Shown: positions 23,603-35,788 of the stretch, in pieces
Position numbering within the stretch: position 1 is the first letter of the stretch
How the letters are laid out: each line of letters starts with the position of its first letter
NCBI RefSeq assembly: GCF_947179165.1
Contig: NC_077247.1
Location: 40,592,935 to 40,656,934, forward strand
DNA length: 64,000 nt
Source of the DNA: Solanum dulcamara
Taxonomy: Eukaryota; Streptophyta; Magnoliopsida; Solanales; Solanaceae
Direction of reading: 5' to 3'
Position numbers and translations under genes: made by a program
Notes under the pieces: model-generated
Told to the model about the DNA's origin: nothing
Databases searched by the model: none
What the model saw: only the letters and a program-made list of their open reading frames with translations

Positions 23603-24004
23603 TTTTTAGGTCTCAATGGAAGTGTCTAAATGAGAAGTGATATCAACATTAGAAAGATATTTATATATTTGGCTTTACACTTTCTAATATGATTTTTTAA
23701 CTGCTAAGGCTTTTTCTTTGTTGTTCCTTAAACAGTAGTCGCAAAAAGTAGCCAAATACATTGTACTCGTTGTCTGCAGTTGTCTTTTTGATTTTTCAGC
23801 AATGATTAAAAGGATTAGGCAATGATCTATCCAAACCTCTTTTTATCAAAAATACTATTTTATATATTTATAATAGATATTGAATCTTCTTCTTGTGTTT
23901 ATATTTTGAATATCATTACTGAAAATTGTGGTTACTCATGTCATTTCACTTTTATCAATTTTGATGTGTTGCTTCCGATTTGCTAATTAATAGAAACATT
24001 TGGT
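23603..24004. other. Non-coding spacer between MULE and LINE
   Basis: AT-rich DNA with no recognised gene or repeat. A weak CACTTTCTAATATGATTTTTT stretch may be the edge of another MITE. Confidence 0.3.
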
Positions 24005-25445
24005 TTGGGCAATTGAATAGTTTCATTTTGGGACTGTTTGAAGTTGTGGGTACCAGGTCCTCTTCTAAATGTATATTGGAGCTCATCAAAAAACTTGTGC
24101 AAACCTGAAAAGAAAGATGGTATTGGTATTAAAGGATTACAAGACATAAGTGATACATTTGCCACTAAAAGATGGTGGAACTTCAGGACTAAACGTTCCA
24201 CGTCTCATTTTTTAACAAGCTAAAGACTGCAACAGAGTGCATCTTGTGTCTAGGAGAAGGGGAGATGAACAATCTCGTGATTGGAGCAAGTTGAAGAGTA
24301 TCAAATTAAAGGTTGAACCCAATATTAATTGGAAATTAAACAAGGTTGATTGTAGCTTTTGGAAGGATGATTGAATGGGTAATAAATCTATTTTATCTTA
24401 ACTTCAAAATCCAATAGGATCAAAGTCAGTGACTTTATTGAAGTAAAGAGTTGGAATGTGAAGAAATTGAATATCATCCTGTCGTCTGAAAATATTGTTA
24501 ATGCCATCATTTAAGTGAAAATAGGAAAAAAGGTCAAAAAACACTCTATGGACGGTAATCTTTCCAATAAGAGTGTGTGGAAAATATCACGACTCCCTAC
24601 CCTAAAATGAACTTTATTAACCAAATGTGGCATAACAAAATTACATTTAAAATTTCATTCCTCTCTTGGAGATTGTTAAAAAGGAAATTACCTTTTAATG
24701 AAAATCTGACTAAACTTGGTAAACAAGTTTTAACTGTGTAAATGTTATAGTAACACTTACCGTGAATCTTTAGAGCATGTATTTGTGCAGGGAAATGTGG
24801 CAAGACAATTGTGGAGCTTCTTTGGATCACTACTAGGAAATAGGAATCAATGCTCTTATGCAGAATACTAGATGCACTCTGTAGAATTGGTGGAGGATTA
24901 AACCTCTCAATGGGATACACAACATTCTACTTCACATAAATCTAAGCATGGTAAACTTGGAGTTGGAGATATGGAAAAACTTAGAGAGAGTAATTGATAA
25001 TTCAATTTATCAATGCACTCGTCTCACCTCTGTTATGAAAAATTGAAACATGTTTTTGTTTATAAACAAGTTGTTTGGAAGGCTCTAAATCAGCAAGGAT
25101 GACAATGGCTTTCTAACATTGTTGAAGTTTAGAGTTCAATAGTGTTTAACATATATGCTTTTCAAAGACCTAACATTAATGGTGAATTCAGAGTCACAAT
25201 TGTCATAACATACATGGATCAAGCAAATAGCAAGATCACTCACTGTCATAAGGAGAGGCTAACCAAATTATGAATAGCTTAGTTAAAGAGAAGTTATGAG
25301 CTTCTCACCTTGATAGATATCAACTTTCTGATAAGAAAGTAGGGAATGCAGTTCATTTGTTTGACCACATGAACTTTCATTTTATTAGTGTCAACTTTCT
25401 AATCAGGCTCTAGGGGAATCTTAATAGCTCAGCTGATTAACGCAT
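24005..25445 (+). pseudogene. LINE reverse-transcriptase C-terminal remnant (copy B, longer)
   Basis: Around 24100-24200 one frame reads LCKPEKKDGIGIKGLQDISD followed by RWWNFRTK, the conserved segment after the reverse transcriptase domain in plant LINEs (usually GGLGIRSL..W.FRT). The rest parallels copy A from 24252: WKLNKVDCSFWKDD, then the zf-RVT-like part near 24640-24720. Stops and frameshifts occur throughout. The extra 5' sequence is absent in copy A, placing the duplication breakpoint inside this LINE. Confidence 0.65.
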
Positions 25446-25757
25446 AAACAATGAGAGTTTGATTCCTCTCCAATTTCCCTTTTCTACTCCCATTTTTTTT
25501 ATTTTATATAAAGGATATTAAAAAACATTCTACCATTTTAAAATAGCCATCAAAATGAAACTAATTAAAATTGCACAATATTTTGTACAATCATATCTTA
25601 AGCTTCGGATTCATCGCCATTTCCACCACCTCTAGTATTAGGTTCAGGTTCGAATAGATCGTCATCCTAATTAAAATTGCACAATAATTTGTAAAAACAA
25701 CTTTTTATATTTAAGTTAACTAGAAGACGCCAAAAACAAATAAGGAAAATAACCAAA

Positions 25758-26480
25758 TTAATTGTTGTCAATAACCATATCTTGAGCTGCGGATTCATCA
25801 TCATCTCCGCCATCTCTAGCTTCAGATTCATTGGCATCTCCGGCAGCTTCAAATACATCGCCATTTTCAGCACCTATCGACACATCATCGGAATGTCTAT
25901 GCACTTCTGATATCGATACTATTACACCTCTACTATCTGGCCTAACAACAACATCAAAAACAAACATCACTCTATCTTCCTCCATATCACTGTCACCATC
26001 ATCATCACCTCTTTCATCGTCACCACTTTCTTCATTTTTTTTCTCACATTGTTCGTCCACTGGCATCTTATACCTACAAATCGGACACGATCCATTTATT
26101 CCCAACCACTTGTCAATACAAATCGAATGAAAACGATGTTTACAAGGCATCTCCTTAGCTTCCTCACCACTTTCAAAATCCAACAAACAAATAGAGCAAT
26201 CAATCCCTTCATCTAAAACCTTAACCATCGGCATCGCTTCAATGGAAGCTTTTGATGCAGGTAAAAGCCCTTCCAAAATAGGTGTTGCATTGATAGGATG
26301 ACCTTCGAGGAAGGAGATTATGTTGTTCGTCGCATCCACCTGTACCACAATGTCACGTGTATGTTCTGACTCTGGAGTAGAGGTGATGAATCGTAGAATA
26401 TGAGGAAGAATCAATGATCTGGCTTCATCTAGGGTTAGCCCTTCCAGAGATGGCAGTAAGTACTCCGATCTCACCTCCAT
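25758..26480 (-). CDS. RING-H2 E3 ubiquitin ligase, copy B
   Basis: This 240-residue paralogue of the gene at 4745-5467 keeps all eight RING ligands (C95, C98, C113, H115, H118, C121, C132, C135), the pre-RING LLPASKASIEAMP segment and the acidic tail. By eye the proteins differ at about 11 positions (such as Q13E, P38S, N43D, L47Q, D60G and R61H), none in the RING core. The start region and leader are nearly identical to copy A. Its upstream side has the same three 140-bp repeats, and about 1.8 kb further the Tekay element inserted. The frame is open, so it may be functional; whether it is expressed cannot be seen. About 11 replacement against 3 silent changes suggest weak constraint on one or both copies. 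Confidence 0.82.
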   Translation of the reverse strand: MEVRSEYLLPSLEGLTLDEARSLILPHILRFITSTPESEHTRDIVVQVDATNNIISFLEGHPINATPILEGLLPASKASIEAMPMVKVLDEGIDCSICLLDFESGEEAKEMPCKHRFHSICIDKWLGINGSCPICRYKMPVDEQCEKKNEESGDDERGDDDGDSDMEEDRVMFVFDVVVRPDSRGVIVSISEVHRHSDDVSIGAENGDVFEAAGDANESEARDGGDDDESAAQDMVIDNN

Positions 26481-26573
26481 ATCGAAGATATATACTTATA
26501 GTTTACTAACTCATTATTTTTATTGAAGGGCAATGTTTGTTTTATAGGCTGTAGTGATGTTGTGTGAGATCGA

Positions 26574-26960
26574 GAAGGTTCTAGAACTTTGAGATTGGGG
26601 CTCATTTTGAGTCTCCATTAAGTCATATTAGCACAATCTATGTTCATTTAAGGGGTAAATGCGTAAAAAATTCACGAGTTATGTTGTTTTATAAGTTGTA
26701 TCGTTAGATGTCTGCGGATGGTTCTAGAACTTGAGACTGGGACCCACATTGATGCTCAAATAGGTCGTATTCCTAGGTTCATCTAAGGGGTAAATGCGTA
26801 AAACATTCACGAGTCAAGTTATTTTATAAATTGTATTGTGCGGACGGTTCTAGAAGTTGAGACTGAGACCCACATTAAGGCTCGATGAGTTTGTATTAGT
26901 ACCGCCTAGGTTCATTTAAGGGGTAAATGCGTAAATAATTCACGAGTCACCTGTTTTATA
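26574..26960. repeat. Three tandem repeats upstream of RING gene B
   Basis: These units match those at 5567-5960: GGTTCTAGAA.TTGAGA, AAGGGGTAAATGCGTAAA and ATTCACGAGT. The spacer before the third unit is about 12 bp shorter than in copy A, where GTTAGCTGTGTG is present. Confidence 0.8.
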
Positions 26961-27924
26961 TGAAGAAAAGAGTATAACTAAATTGATTATTGTCAATGAC
27001 TATATCAAGAGCTTACGATTTATTGTTATCTTTAGCGGTTATCAACTTCATTAGAATCTCTTTTTGCTCTTCCAATATTGACAATAAATCTGCCTCTTAA
27101 ATTTAATGATCAATATCTTCTCTAACGATAAAATGAAAGAAAAATACATGAGTTCTTAATAAAATTTCATTATATGCAATGCATACTTTCCTTAAGAACT
27201 TGTTCTTGCTTAGCAGGAGGTATAACTACAGAACACATTAAAAGGACTTGGAAAATAATGTTAATTTGTACTGGTGTATAGACAAAAATATGAGAAATGT
27301 CATTTTTTCTCTTTTCTTTTGGGCCAATATCATTTAATATTACTTTTATAATAAAAGTAACGAATATATTCTAGACATCCAACCATTTTAAATTAGTCAT
27401 TTGGAAGCAATCAAGGAATAACTAATTAAGATTGTATAATATTCTATATAAATCAAATTCTTGAAATCTCCTACCAAACACGAAACACTGAATGTAATAA
27501 AAAGAATAACCAAGTTAATTACATTACAGTCAATGATCATATTCATTGCCACCTGCGATAGCTATCAACACATCATCAAAAATTTTGTTCGCTTTCAACT
27601 CCAAAACTGATTCTAACACTATTAAAAATATGGTCAAAACCGACTGACTACATCGATCCAAACAATTGAGAAAAAACTAACTTAGTCTATTTGTTTTTAT
27701 AGTTATCTTTATATTAAACAACAAATGTTCCTTAGTTTTTTTTGCGCAATTTTGTGCGGGATATATTTATGTAATAAAAATTAGAAATTGACGAATGAAG
27801 TTCGTTTTGGTGAAATAACGTTAAAATTTATTTTAAATAAGCCTGCTCCGTTCATCCATTTAATTAATTAATTTTTGAAAAATAATTAAATAATTTACAT
27901 TCACTTTTATATTTAATTGAAAAA

Positions 27925-28100
27925 TCGATGAACAAAGTGGGTTTGTCCGTCAGTTCTTAGGTCAAGATAAGGTTAAATTATTGTAAAAATTTTAAGAATC
28001 ACATACTGTATAAGCCTAATTTCATTCTATCACAACCCTTTTTAATTTTACAAAAATCCCTTTAAAAACTCCAAATCTGGATACATCCGTATAGCACTGA
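27925..28100. repeat. MULE left end, copy B
   Basis: Matches 6930-7100, including ACAAAGTGGGTTTGTCCGTC and the CAAAAATCCC..GGATACATCC segment. Copy B never had the right end because the duplication stops inside the transposase. Confidence 0.65.
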
Positions 28101-28287
28101 TACATAACGTATGATACATAAGTTTAATGAGCCTGTTGAGCTTTAAAAGAAAACAACACGTAAAAATTAAATTCTAATTGAGCAAATCACGCACACGAAT
28201 TTATATCAATCTCTTTCAATTCGCATCAGTTTTAAATCATTCAGAATTCAAATTCCTTTCTACCTCCAACACAACCCAATACGTAAC

Positions 28288-30720
28288 TGTCACGCCCCGA
28301 GAGGGTACCCTAGACGTAACCGGCACCCGAAGGCCATTTCTGACCTCCGAGCAAACCACCTGGTCCAGTCACACATTCATTCAATCACATTCTCTTAGCG
28401 TAAACTCAATTAAAGAAATGCTATTCATATATGGGGGCCGAAGGCCAAACATTTACAACCCAACAAGACAATAAAGTAAGACTCTTCAAAATAACAGTTC
28501 GACCTCCCCACACTCCAGTCTATGAAGCCTCTATCAAAGTCTAAGAGGTGTCAATGACAAGTCCATGGCTACCAACAATCAAAGTAAGGAAATGTCAACA
28601 AAACTGTACATGAAGGCTCAACATCCTCCAGAAACTAGGAGGACTCACCAACTAGCTGAGGGTGTAGGTAGATCTTCAACGGAGCGCCGGTTGATGATCT
28701 CTAGTACCTATCTCTGCATCATGAAACGATGCAGGCCAAATGGCGTCAGTACATGGAATGTACGAGTATGTAAAATGGCCGAATACAATGAACATCATGA
28801 AAGAATTAATCAACTCGGAAGCTCAACTCAAGAGGAATAATAACTCAATCAAATGTCCTAAGTCTAAACAAGAATATGATTTAGACGGGACCAATCACAT
28901 ACAATTCAACTCAATCTGACTCAGAGTACTATCAAGACCTATTTGGGAGTTTCTTTTACCCGACAACCATCACTTATGAGCCAGTGAAAGTACAACAAAC
29001 CGACGTTGTTACCGCGTCCGTTCATACCTTGCCAGGGTATGAACGAATCAACCAATCATGGATCCAATCTAACCAAGTCCTATAATGTCAGGACAAACAT
29101 CTCGGGGAAGCATCCGACTTTAACGGTTCAATCCCCCCTACGTTTGGCGACGTAGTTATTGGGTTCGAGTATGGACTTTACTCTTGCTCAATTCGGTGCT
29201 CGATACTCCTCCCAAGACTCAATGCTCATAAAACTCCATCCAATAAACTCAATTAAATCATATCGACAAGTCTCATTACAACCTTGTCAACTCATCAACT
29301 CTATCATGATCAAATCTTTTCCAATCATACTATCCGGTCAATCTCAGACATATCTTTCAAAAGAAATTTAAATGCACATTTATAGCAACATATAAGCACA
29401 ACCAATCATTTCCTCTATCCATTTACTCAATCTTTGAAACTCAACACAACTCCAAGGCTTTAAGTCAACCATTTAAGATAAGCAACATTTTTAAGAAAAT
29501 AGCATCCTTCATCATAATCCACATAATTAAGAAGATCAATAAAACATATTTAACAACTCATCTTCATCGACTCATACTCACATAAAGGCTCAATTTAGGA
29601 ACTTCTTGGCTCAACAACATCAACACATATAGAATCAAATACATAGGGGACAAAGTTCATACAAGCATAAACCATATCAAGAAACTCCATTTCTATGGAC
29701 ATCTAACCTCAAAGCAAGAATAGGGCACATGGGTGGGCTCAACCCATGTTTTAGATAGCCTTACATACCCTAGTGAAGACTTGAAGAAAATCTTGTGGTT
29801 GGGTCTTCAATGGGGGACTCAAATCTTGAAGCTCTTGGACTCCTTTTTGTTGGAAATGGAGAAGAAGAAGAAAAGAGAGAGAAGCTAGGGCTTTTTAGAG
29901 AGAGGGTGAGGCTGCAAAGTGTGTTCCCAAAAGACCAAGGGTAACATATATATAATTTGGGTAAGTTCCCAAATTACCCCTCCTCAAAAGTTCTGAAAAT
30001 AGGCTAAAAATGCACTTGGCGCGATAGTGGCGCGACGCGCTATTGCAGCGCCAGGCTGCATACGCCTAAAACCTGCACACCTCGTAGTGGTGCGCCGCGC
30101 CAGAGACCAAACTACTGAGGCATGTTTCTAGCGCGATAGTGGCGCGTCGCGCCCTTACAGCGCCAAGGCCATATTTTCTGGGTTTTGGAAATTTGGCCTG
30201 AAAAACCCTACACAACTTTTAGTGGCGCATCGCGCCAAGGACCAAACTACTGAGGCATGTTTATGGCGCGATAGTGGCGCGTCGCGCCCTTACAGCGCCA
30301 AGGCCATTTCCCCAGCAGTTGCAACCCAGGCCAAAATGAAATTCATACCGTGCTAGTTCATCTTAGGATCGTCATATCTTTTGACTCCGAACTCCAAAAT
30401 TTATGTTCTTGGTGGCGTTGGAAAGAAGACTCAACGACATTTGATTTAATAGGTCGTGGGCCACCCAGATTGACGTCCTTCAAAAGATAGGGTCATTACA
30501 AGTCGACCCTTATACGAACTCATCCTAAACTTAGCCACGACGAATCTTTTGGATTAAATTTGATCCTAGGGGTCCTTCATGACCCCACCTCACTTATATA
30601 CTGCTCAAATTCTCAAAGACTCATCTCAACTCATGCATACTCTCCTCAATACTCGAGTTTGACCCTACCCGTATACAAGAAGGGTTTGAATTCTAGGGGA
30701 AAATTTTGAGGGGTGTTACA
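28288..30720 (-). repeat. 3' LTR of the Tekay element (2,433 bp)
   Basis: Bounded by TGTCACGCCCC and GGGTGTTACA. It is the unbroken LTR copy. Against 35793-39501 most stretches differ by only a few substitutions per 100 bases, mainly C/T or G/A. It includes the CpG-rich minisatellite at 30018-30299. The LTR promoter was not located with certainty. Confidence 0.93.
30018..30299. repeat. CpG-rich minisatellite in the 3' LTR
   Basis: Three units begin with GCGCGATAGTGGCGCG at about 30019, 30131 and 30266 and end in TACAGCGCCA or a variant. Intermediate half-units carry GTAGTGGTGCGCCGCGCC and GTGGCGCATCGCGCC. The GCGCG/CGCGC blocks are self-complementary and stand out in an AT-rich window. Confidence 0.85.
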
Positions 30721-30734
30721 TTATCTCCCCCTTG
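30721..30734 (-). other. Polypurine tract of the Tekay element
   Basis: The minus strand reads CCAAGGGGGAGATAA directly before the LTR start TGTAACACC. This purine run is where plus-strand DNA synthesis starts during reverse transcription. Confidence 0.85.
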
Positions 30735-30845
30735 GGATCATTCGTCCTCGAATGACGAGTGGCCAGGAATGGACTCAGGGTACTAATCATAATCAACATT
30801 CAGTCATTCAATCAATCAAATTTTCAAACAATTATCAATCAAAAC

Positions 30846-33800
30846 TCAAAAAGGCACAAATGAATTCAAGTCAAGGAAATGGTCATTACCTTTAACATTC
30901 TCCTCGGTAGGCACGAATAGGTGTGGGTATTTAGATTTTATGGCTTCCTCTGCTTCCCATATGGCTTCCTCAACAAATTGGTTCCTCCACAAGACTTTGA
31001 CTGAGGCGACTTCTTTGTTCCTCAATTTGCGAATTTGGCGATCAAGGATTTGGACCGGAACTTCTTCATAGGATAAGTTATCCTTAATTCCAACGCTATC
31101 AATAGGGACTACCAATGAGGGATCGCCCAAGCACTTTTTCAGCATCGAAACGTGGAACACCGGATGAATAGAAGCTAGCTCTGAGGGTAACTCCAACTCA
31201 TAAGCAACACTCCCAATCCGCCTCAAGATCTGGTACGGACCAATATATCAAGGACTAAGTTTCCCCTTCTTTCCAAACCTCATGACACCTTTCATGGGTG
31301 ACACTTTCAAATACACCCAATCACCCACCTCAAATTCCAAGTCTCTCCTCCTCACATCAGTGTAAGATTTTTGGCGGCTTTGGGCTGTTTTTAGCCTCTC
31401 TTAAATAACTCGCACCTTCTCCATGGCTTGATGAACAAGGTCAGGCCCAATCAACTCGGCTTCACCAACTTCAAACCACCTAATGGGAGATCTACACCTT
31501 CTCCCATACAAAGCTTCATAAGGATCCATTTGAATGCTTTCATGATAGCTATTGTTGTATGCAAACTCTATGAGAGGTAAGTGATCATCCCAATTTCCCT
31601 TGAAGTCAAGCACACATGCCCTCAACATATCTTCCAATGTCTGGATAGTGCGCTCTGCTTGGCCGTCTGTCTGGGGATGGAAGGTTGTACTCAAGTTCAC
31701 CCTTGAACCTAATCCTTTCTGAAAGGATTTCCAAAATTGGGAAGTGAATTGAGCTCCTCTGTCTGAGATGATAGACAAAGGAACCCCATGCAATCTAACG
31801 ATCTCCTGTATATACAACTTTGCATAATCTTCTGCGGTATCAGTAGTCTTAACCGCCAAGAAGTGAGCTGATTTCTTCATTCTATCCACAATCACCCAAA
31901 TGGAATCATGTTGTTTTCGGGACTTCGGCAAGCCTGTAATAAAGTCCATGTTGATCATCTCCCACTTCCATTCTGGAATATCTATGTTTTGGGCTAAACC
32001 ACATGGCCTTTGATGCTCAACCTTCACCTGTTGGCAATTCGGGCACTTGGAAACAAATTCCGCAATATCCTTCTTCATCCCGCCCCACCAATAGATTTCC
32101 TTCAAGTCATGATACATTTTAGTAGAGCCTGGATGAATGGAGTACCTGGAACTATGCGTTTTGGCCATAACCCTCTCTCAAACATCATCGACATTCGGCA
32201 CACATAATCTATTTTGGTACCTCAACACACCATCTCCCCCTTTGGTGAAAACCATTACCTCTTGTTTGTGAATAATTCCATTCAATTGGAGAAGGATGGA
32301 ATCTTGGTCTTGCTTCTCCTTTACCTCTGCCACAAGTGAGGACGTAGACCCATCTTGAATAGTAACTCCGCCTTCATTGTTCTCTTCCAGATGAACTCCC
32401 AATCGGGCTAATCTGTGTACCTCTTTCGCCAATTCTCTCCTTCCTTCCTCCACGTGGGCAGTGCTACCCATAGACAACCTGCTAAGAGCATCAGCAACAA
32501 CATTAGCTTTACCTGGATGGTAGAGGATGCTCATATCATAGTCCTTGAGTAGTTCAAGCCATCTCGTTTGCCTCAGGTTAAGTTCCTTCTGGCTAAAGAC
32601 GTATTGCAAACTCTTGTGATCGGTGAATACATCGATATGTACTCCATACAGGTAGTGGCGCCAGATTTTAAGCGCAAACGCCACAGCCGCCAGCTCAAGG
32701 TCATGAGTTGGGTAATTCCTCTCGTGAACATTAAGCTGTCTTGAAGCATAGGCTATCACCTTCCCCCTTTGCATCAACACCCAACCCAAACCAATTCTGG
32801 ATGCATCACAATAGATCACAAAACCCTCTGTACCATCGGGCAAGGTTAGAACAGGGGCAGTGGTTAGCTTAGTCTTCAATTTCTGGAAAATCTCCTCACA
32901 AGCCTCGGACCATTGGAACTTAGCCTTCTTTTGAGTCAGCTTAGTCAATGGTGATGATATGGAGGAGAATCCCTCTATGAACCTTCGATAATAGCCAGCC
33001 AAACCCAAGAAGCTCCTTATCTCTGTCGGGGATGTAGGTCTGGGCCAACTCTTCACTGCCTCAATTTTCTGAGCATCAACCTGAATACCATCTCTAGATA
33101 TAATGTGGCTTAAGAAGGCCACTGATGCAAGCCAAAATTCACATTTAGAGAACTTTGCATACAATACCTGGTCTCTTAAAGTTTGCAAGACGACTCTAAG
33201 ATGATGGGCATGCTCCTCCTCATTCTTGGAGTAAACCAGAATATCATCTATGAACACAATCACAAACATATCAAGATATGGCTTAAATACTCGGTTCATG
33301 AGATCCATAAAAGCGGCGGGGGCATTAGTCAACCCAAAGGACATGACCAAAAATTCGAAGTGGCCATAATGAGTCCGGAAAGCAGTCTTCGGAATATCAT
33401 ATTCTCTCACCTTCAAATGGTGGTAACCGGATCTCAAGTCTATCTTTGAGAAGCACGTGGCACCTTGAAGCTGATCAAATAAATCATCTATTCTGGGGAG
33501 AGGGTATTTGTTCTTTACGGTGACCTTATTGAGCTGCCTGTAGTCAATACACATCCTAAGGGACCCATTTTTCTTTCGAACAAATAGGACCGGAGCTCCC
33601 CATGGTGAGACACTCGGCCTAATAAATCCCTTATCTAACAAGTCCTTCAACTGCTCCTTTAACTTTTTCAACTCGGCTGGGGCCATTCTATAAGGAGGAA
33701 TTAAGATAGGCTGGGTATCAGGAAGAACATCAATCCCGAAGTCGATCTCCCTATCAGAAGGGACTCCAGGCAGATCTTCAAAAAAGACATCCGGAAACTC

Positions 33801-33854
33801 ATTGACAATCGGAACCGACTCAAGGGATGAAGACTCAATATTGTCACTTTTCAC
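30846..33854 (-). pseudogene. Tekay pol: reverse transcriptase, RNase H, integrase, chromodomain
   Basis: One frame of 1,003 codons is cut by three stops, so no full polyprotein is made. Part 33854-32178: reverse transcriptase with the first Asp in [10 protein letters not shown] (about residue 139) and FIDD at 201-204; RNase H with D350, E387 and D412. Part 32168-31401: integrase with the HHCC zinc region (C42, C45) and catalytic D75, D136 and E172, the D-D-35-E spacing. Part 31226-30846: C-terminal segment with a chromodomain (about residues 54-103), the chromovirus hallmark thought to guide insertion into heterochromatin. Stops are TGA 32178-32180, TAA 31401-31403 and TGA 31248-31250. The sequence at 33854 is a GTG codon, not a genuine start. 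Confidence 0.93.
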
Positions 33855-35575
33855 TCGGACAATGTGATAAACACACCTTTTGAGATTAGCTTCCTGGCCC
33901 TAAGGTATGAAATAAACTTACCCTTAGGTGCAATCGGACTACCCTTCCACTCTATGACAGCCTCATTCGGGAATTTGAACGTGACAATTTGAGTTCTACA
34001 ATCAATAGAGGCATAACAGACATAGAGCCAGTCCATGCCAAGGATCACGTCAAAGTCAATCATGTCCAACTCAACTAGGTCGGCCAAGGTATCCTTGTGA
34101 TAAATGGACACAGTACAATCTCTATAGACTCTCTCAGCTAAGACAGAATCACTGATAGGAGTGGCCACACTAAAAGGCTCAAGAAAACGTTCAGGAATTT
34201 TATTGAATTTACTAGCCACATAAGGAGTCACAAAAGATAGGGTGGCACCCGGATCCATCAATACATAACAATCAAAAGAAGAGACTCGAATCATACCCGT
34301 CACGACGTTTGGAGAGTCCTCTTGATCTTGGCGACTACCCATGGCATATAAACGGTTTGTACCTCCGTCGGTGCCTGAAGTAGTGCCCCTTTGATTACCT
34401 CTAGTCGGTGGTGCGGTGGTAGAATATTGGGCCCTGTTCCCCCATGCTGGACACTCCTTCTGAAAATGGTCTATTTGGCCGCATTTATAACAACTCATCC
34501 TTCCCACTCTGCACTCTCCCAAGTGAAACTTGCCACACTTGATGCATGGTGGCTTCTCTTGCGCACCTTGACCCATGCTAGCTTGGGATTGAGAACCCTG
34601 GGGTCTGAAATTCTGGCAACCTTGCCCCTGCCGATCATACCTGTTTTGCGGCATCGGTGCACTGGCGGTAGATGAGGCATAGTTGGAAGGCTTCTTCTGG
34701 AAGAAGGACCTGTTGCCCTTGCCTTGCCTCTGCTCATTCTCATGGCCCGTTGATTTTGCCTTCTTGCTCAGGTGCTCTTCTCTATCCTTTCTTTTCTCAT
34801 CCTCCACCTGATGAGCATACACCATTAATCTGGAAAGATCCATATCCGAGATCAACAATGCTGCCTTACACTCCTTCTTCACATGCCTCCCTAATCCGCA
34901 GACGAACTTCCTCATCTTTGACTTCATATTCGGAATCATTTCTGGAGCATACCTGGATAGCTGGATGAACTTCAGGCCATACTCCTTAACTGTCATTCCC
35001 TCCTGTTTTAGATTAACAAATTCCTCCACCTTCGCTTCTCTCAATTCTCGGGGAAAGAAGTGGTCAAGAAAAGCTCCCTCAAATTCATCCCACCTAGCAG
35101 GTTCAGCATCTTCACCTCTACCTTATTCCCATTGGTTATACCAAATGTTTGCCACCTCTTTGAGTTGATAAGACACCAACTCAACCCCCTCAATTTCCGT
35201 AGCATGCATAGCTTTCAGGATTTTCCACATTTCATCAATAAAGTTTTGGGGATCTTCATCAACCTTAGAACCCGTGAATGCCAGCGGATTCATTCTCAGA
35301 AAGTCTCTAATTCTAGTGGCAGCAGATGGCTCCTAGGAACTAGAGCTGAGAGTCGACGAACCCTGATTACCACTTCGGGCAGCCATTAGTTGCGTAAGCA
35401 TTGCAATTGCCCCTCGAAATTCTGCCTCTGATGTGGGTGCAGGTGGAGTAGATGGCACTTGAGGTGCCTCCGCATATCTCGCGGGTCGGCCTCTAGCCCT
35501 TGCTGGGCGTGCCTCTGACTGTGGCATCCCTGTATTATCAACATTCCTCTGGCTAGCGGTACGTTTAGGAGGCAT
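33851..35575 (-). pseudogene. Tekay gag-protease, interrupted
   Basis: The frame starts at ATG 35575 (MPPKRTASQRN..) and is cut by TAG 35333-35335 and TAA 35123-35125 before ending at 33851. The product would be the capsid protein and aspartic protease of the element. The long open part (35044-33851) has a retrotransposon gag core, two zinc knuckles (CIKCGKFHLGEC at about 167-178, CYKCGQIDHFQKEC at about 185-198) and the protease with DPGATLSF at 264-271, where Pro follows the catalytic Asp in place of the usual Ser or Thr. A single-base loss near 33889 shifts gag-protease out of the pol frame; in relatives the two are usually continuous. Confidence 0.9.
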
Positions 35576-35776
35576 TATCTGTAACGTATAAACGCACGAA
35601 TTAGAAAGGAGTCTTATAGAGTTTTAACTCTATCGCACGAAGTCAGAGTATGGAAGAAGTGAAACAATTCCTAATGTCCTATAGCCTCCTGCTTATAAGT
35701 GTGGTGCACAACACACCCATAAGCAAGACTCTACTAGACACGGCTTCATAGACTCCCTAGGATACTTGAACTCTGT
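35576..35776 (-). other. Tekay untranslated leader
   Basis: This stretch lies between the primer-binding site and the gag ATG and should hold the packaging and dimerisation signals of the element. No open frame of note. Confidence 0.6.
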
Positions 35777-35788
35777 GCTCTGATACCA
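35777..35788 (-). other. Primer-binding site, initiator tRNA-Met
   Basis: The minus strand reads TGGTATCAGAGC four bases inside the upstream LTR end, complementary to the 3' end of initiator tRNA-Met, the usual primer of plant LTR retrotransposons. Confidence 0.93.

Noticed and set aside
24038..24223. Independent 61-codon gene
   Set aside because: It reads as the segment following the reverse transcriptase domain of a LINE, in a broken copy.
28178..29371. Plus-strand frames in the LTR
   Set aside because: They are not kept in the other LTR copy with codon bias and match no family; chance frames in non-coding LTR.
34391..35389. Several plus-strand frames of 60-110 codons
   Set aside because: They are antisense to the Tekay gag-protease frame and have no domain.
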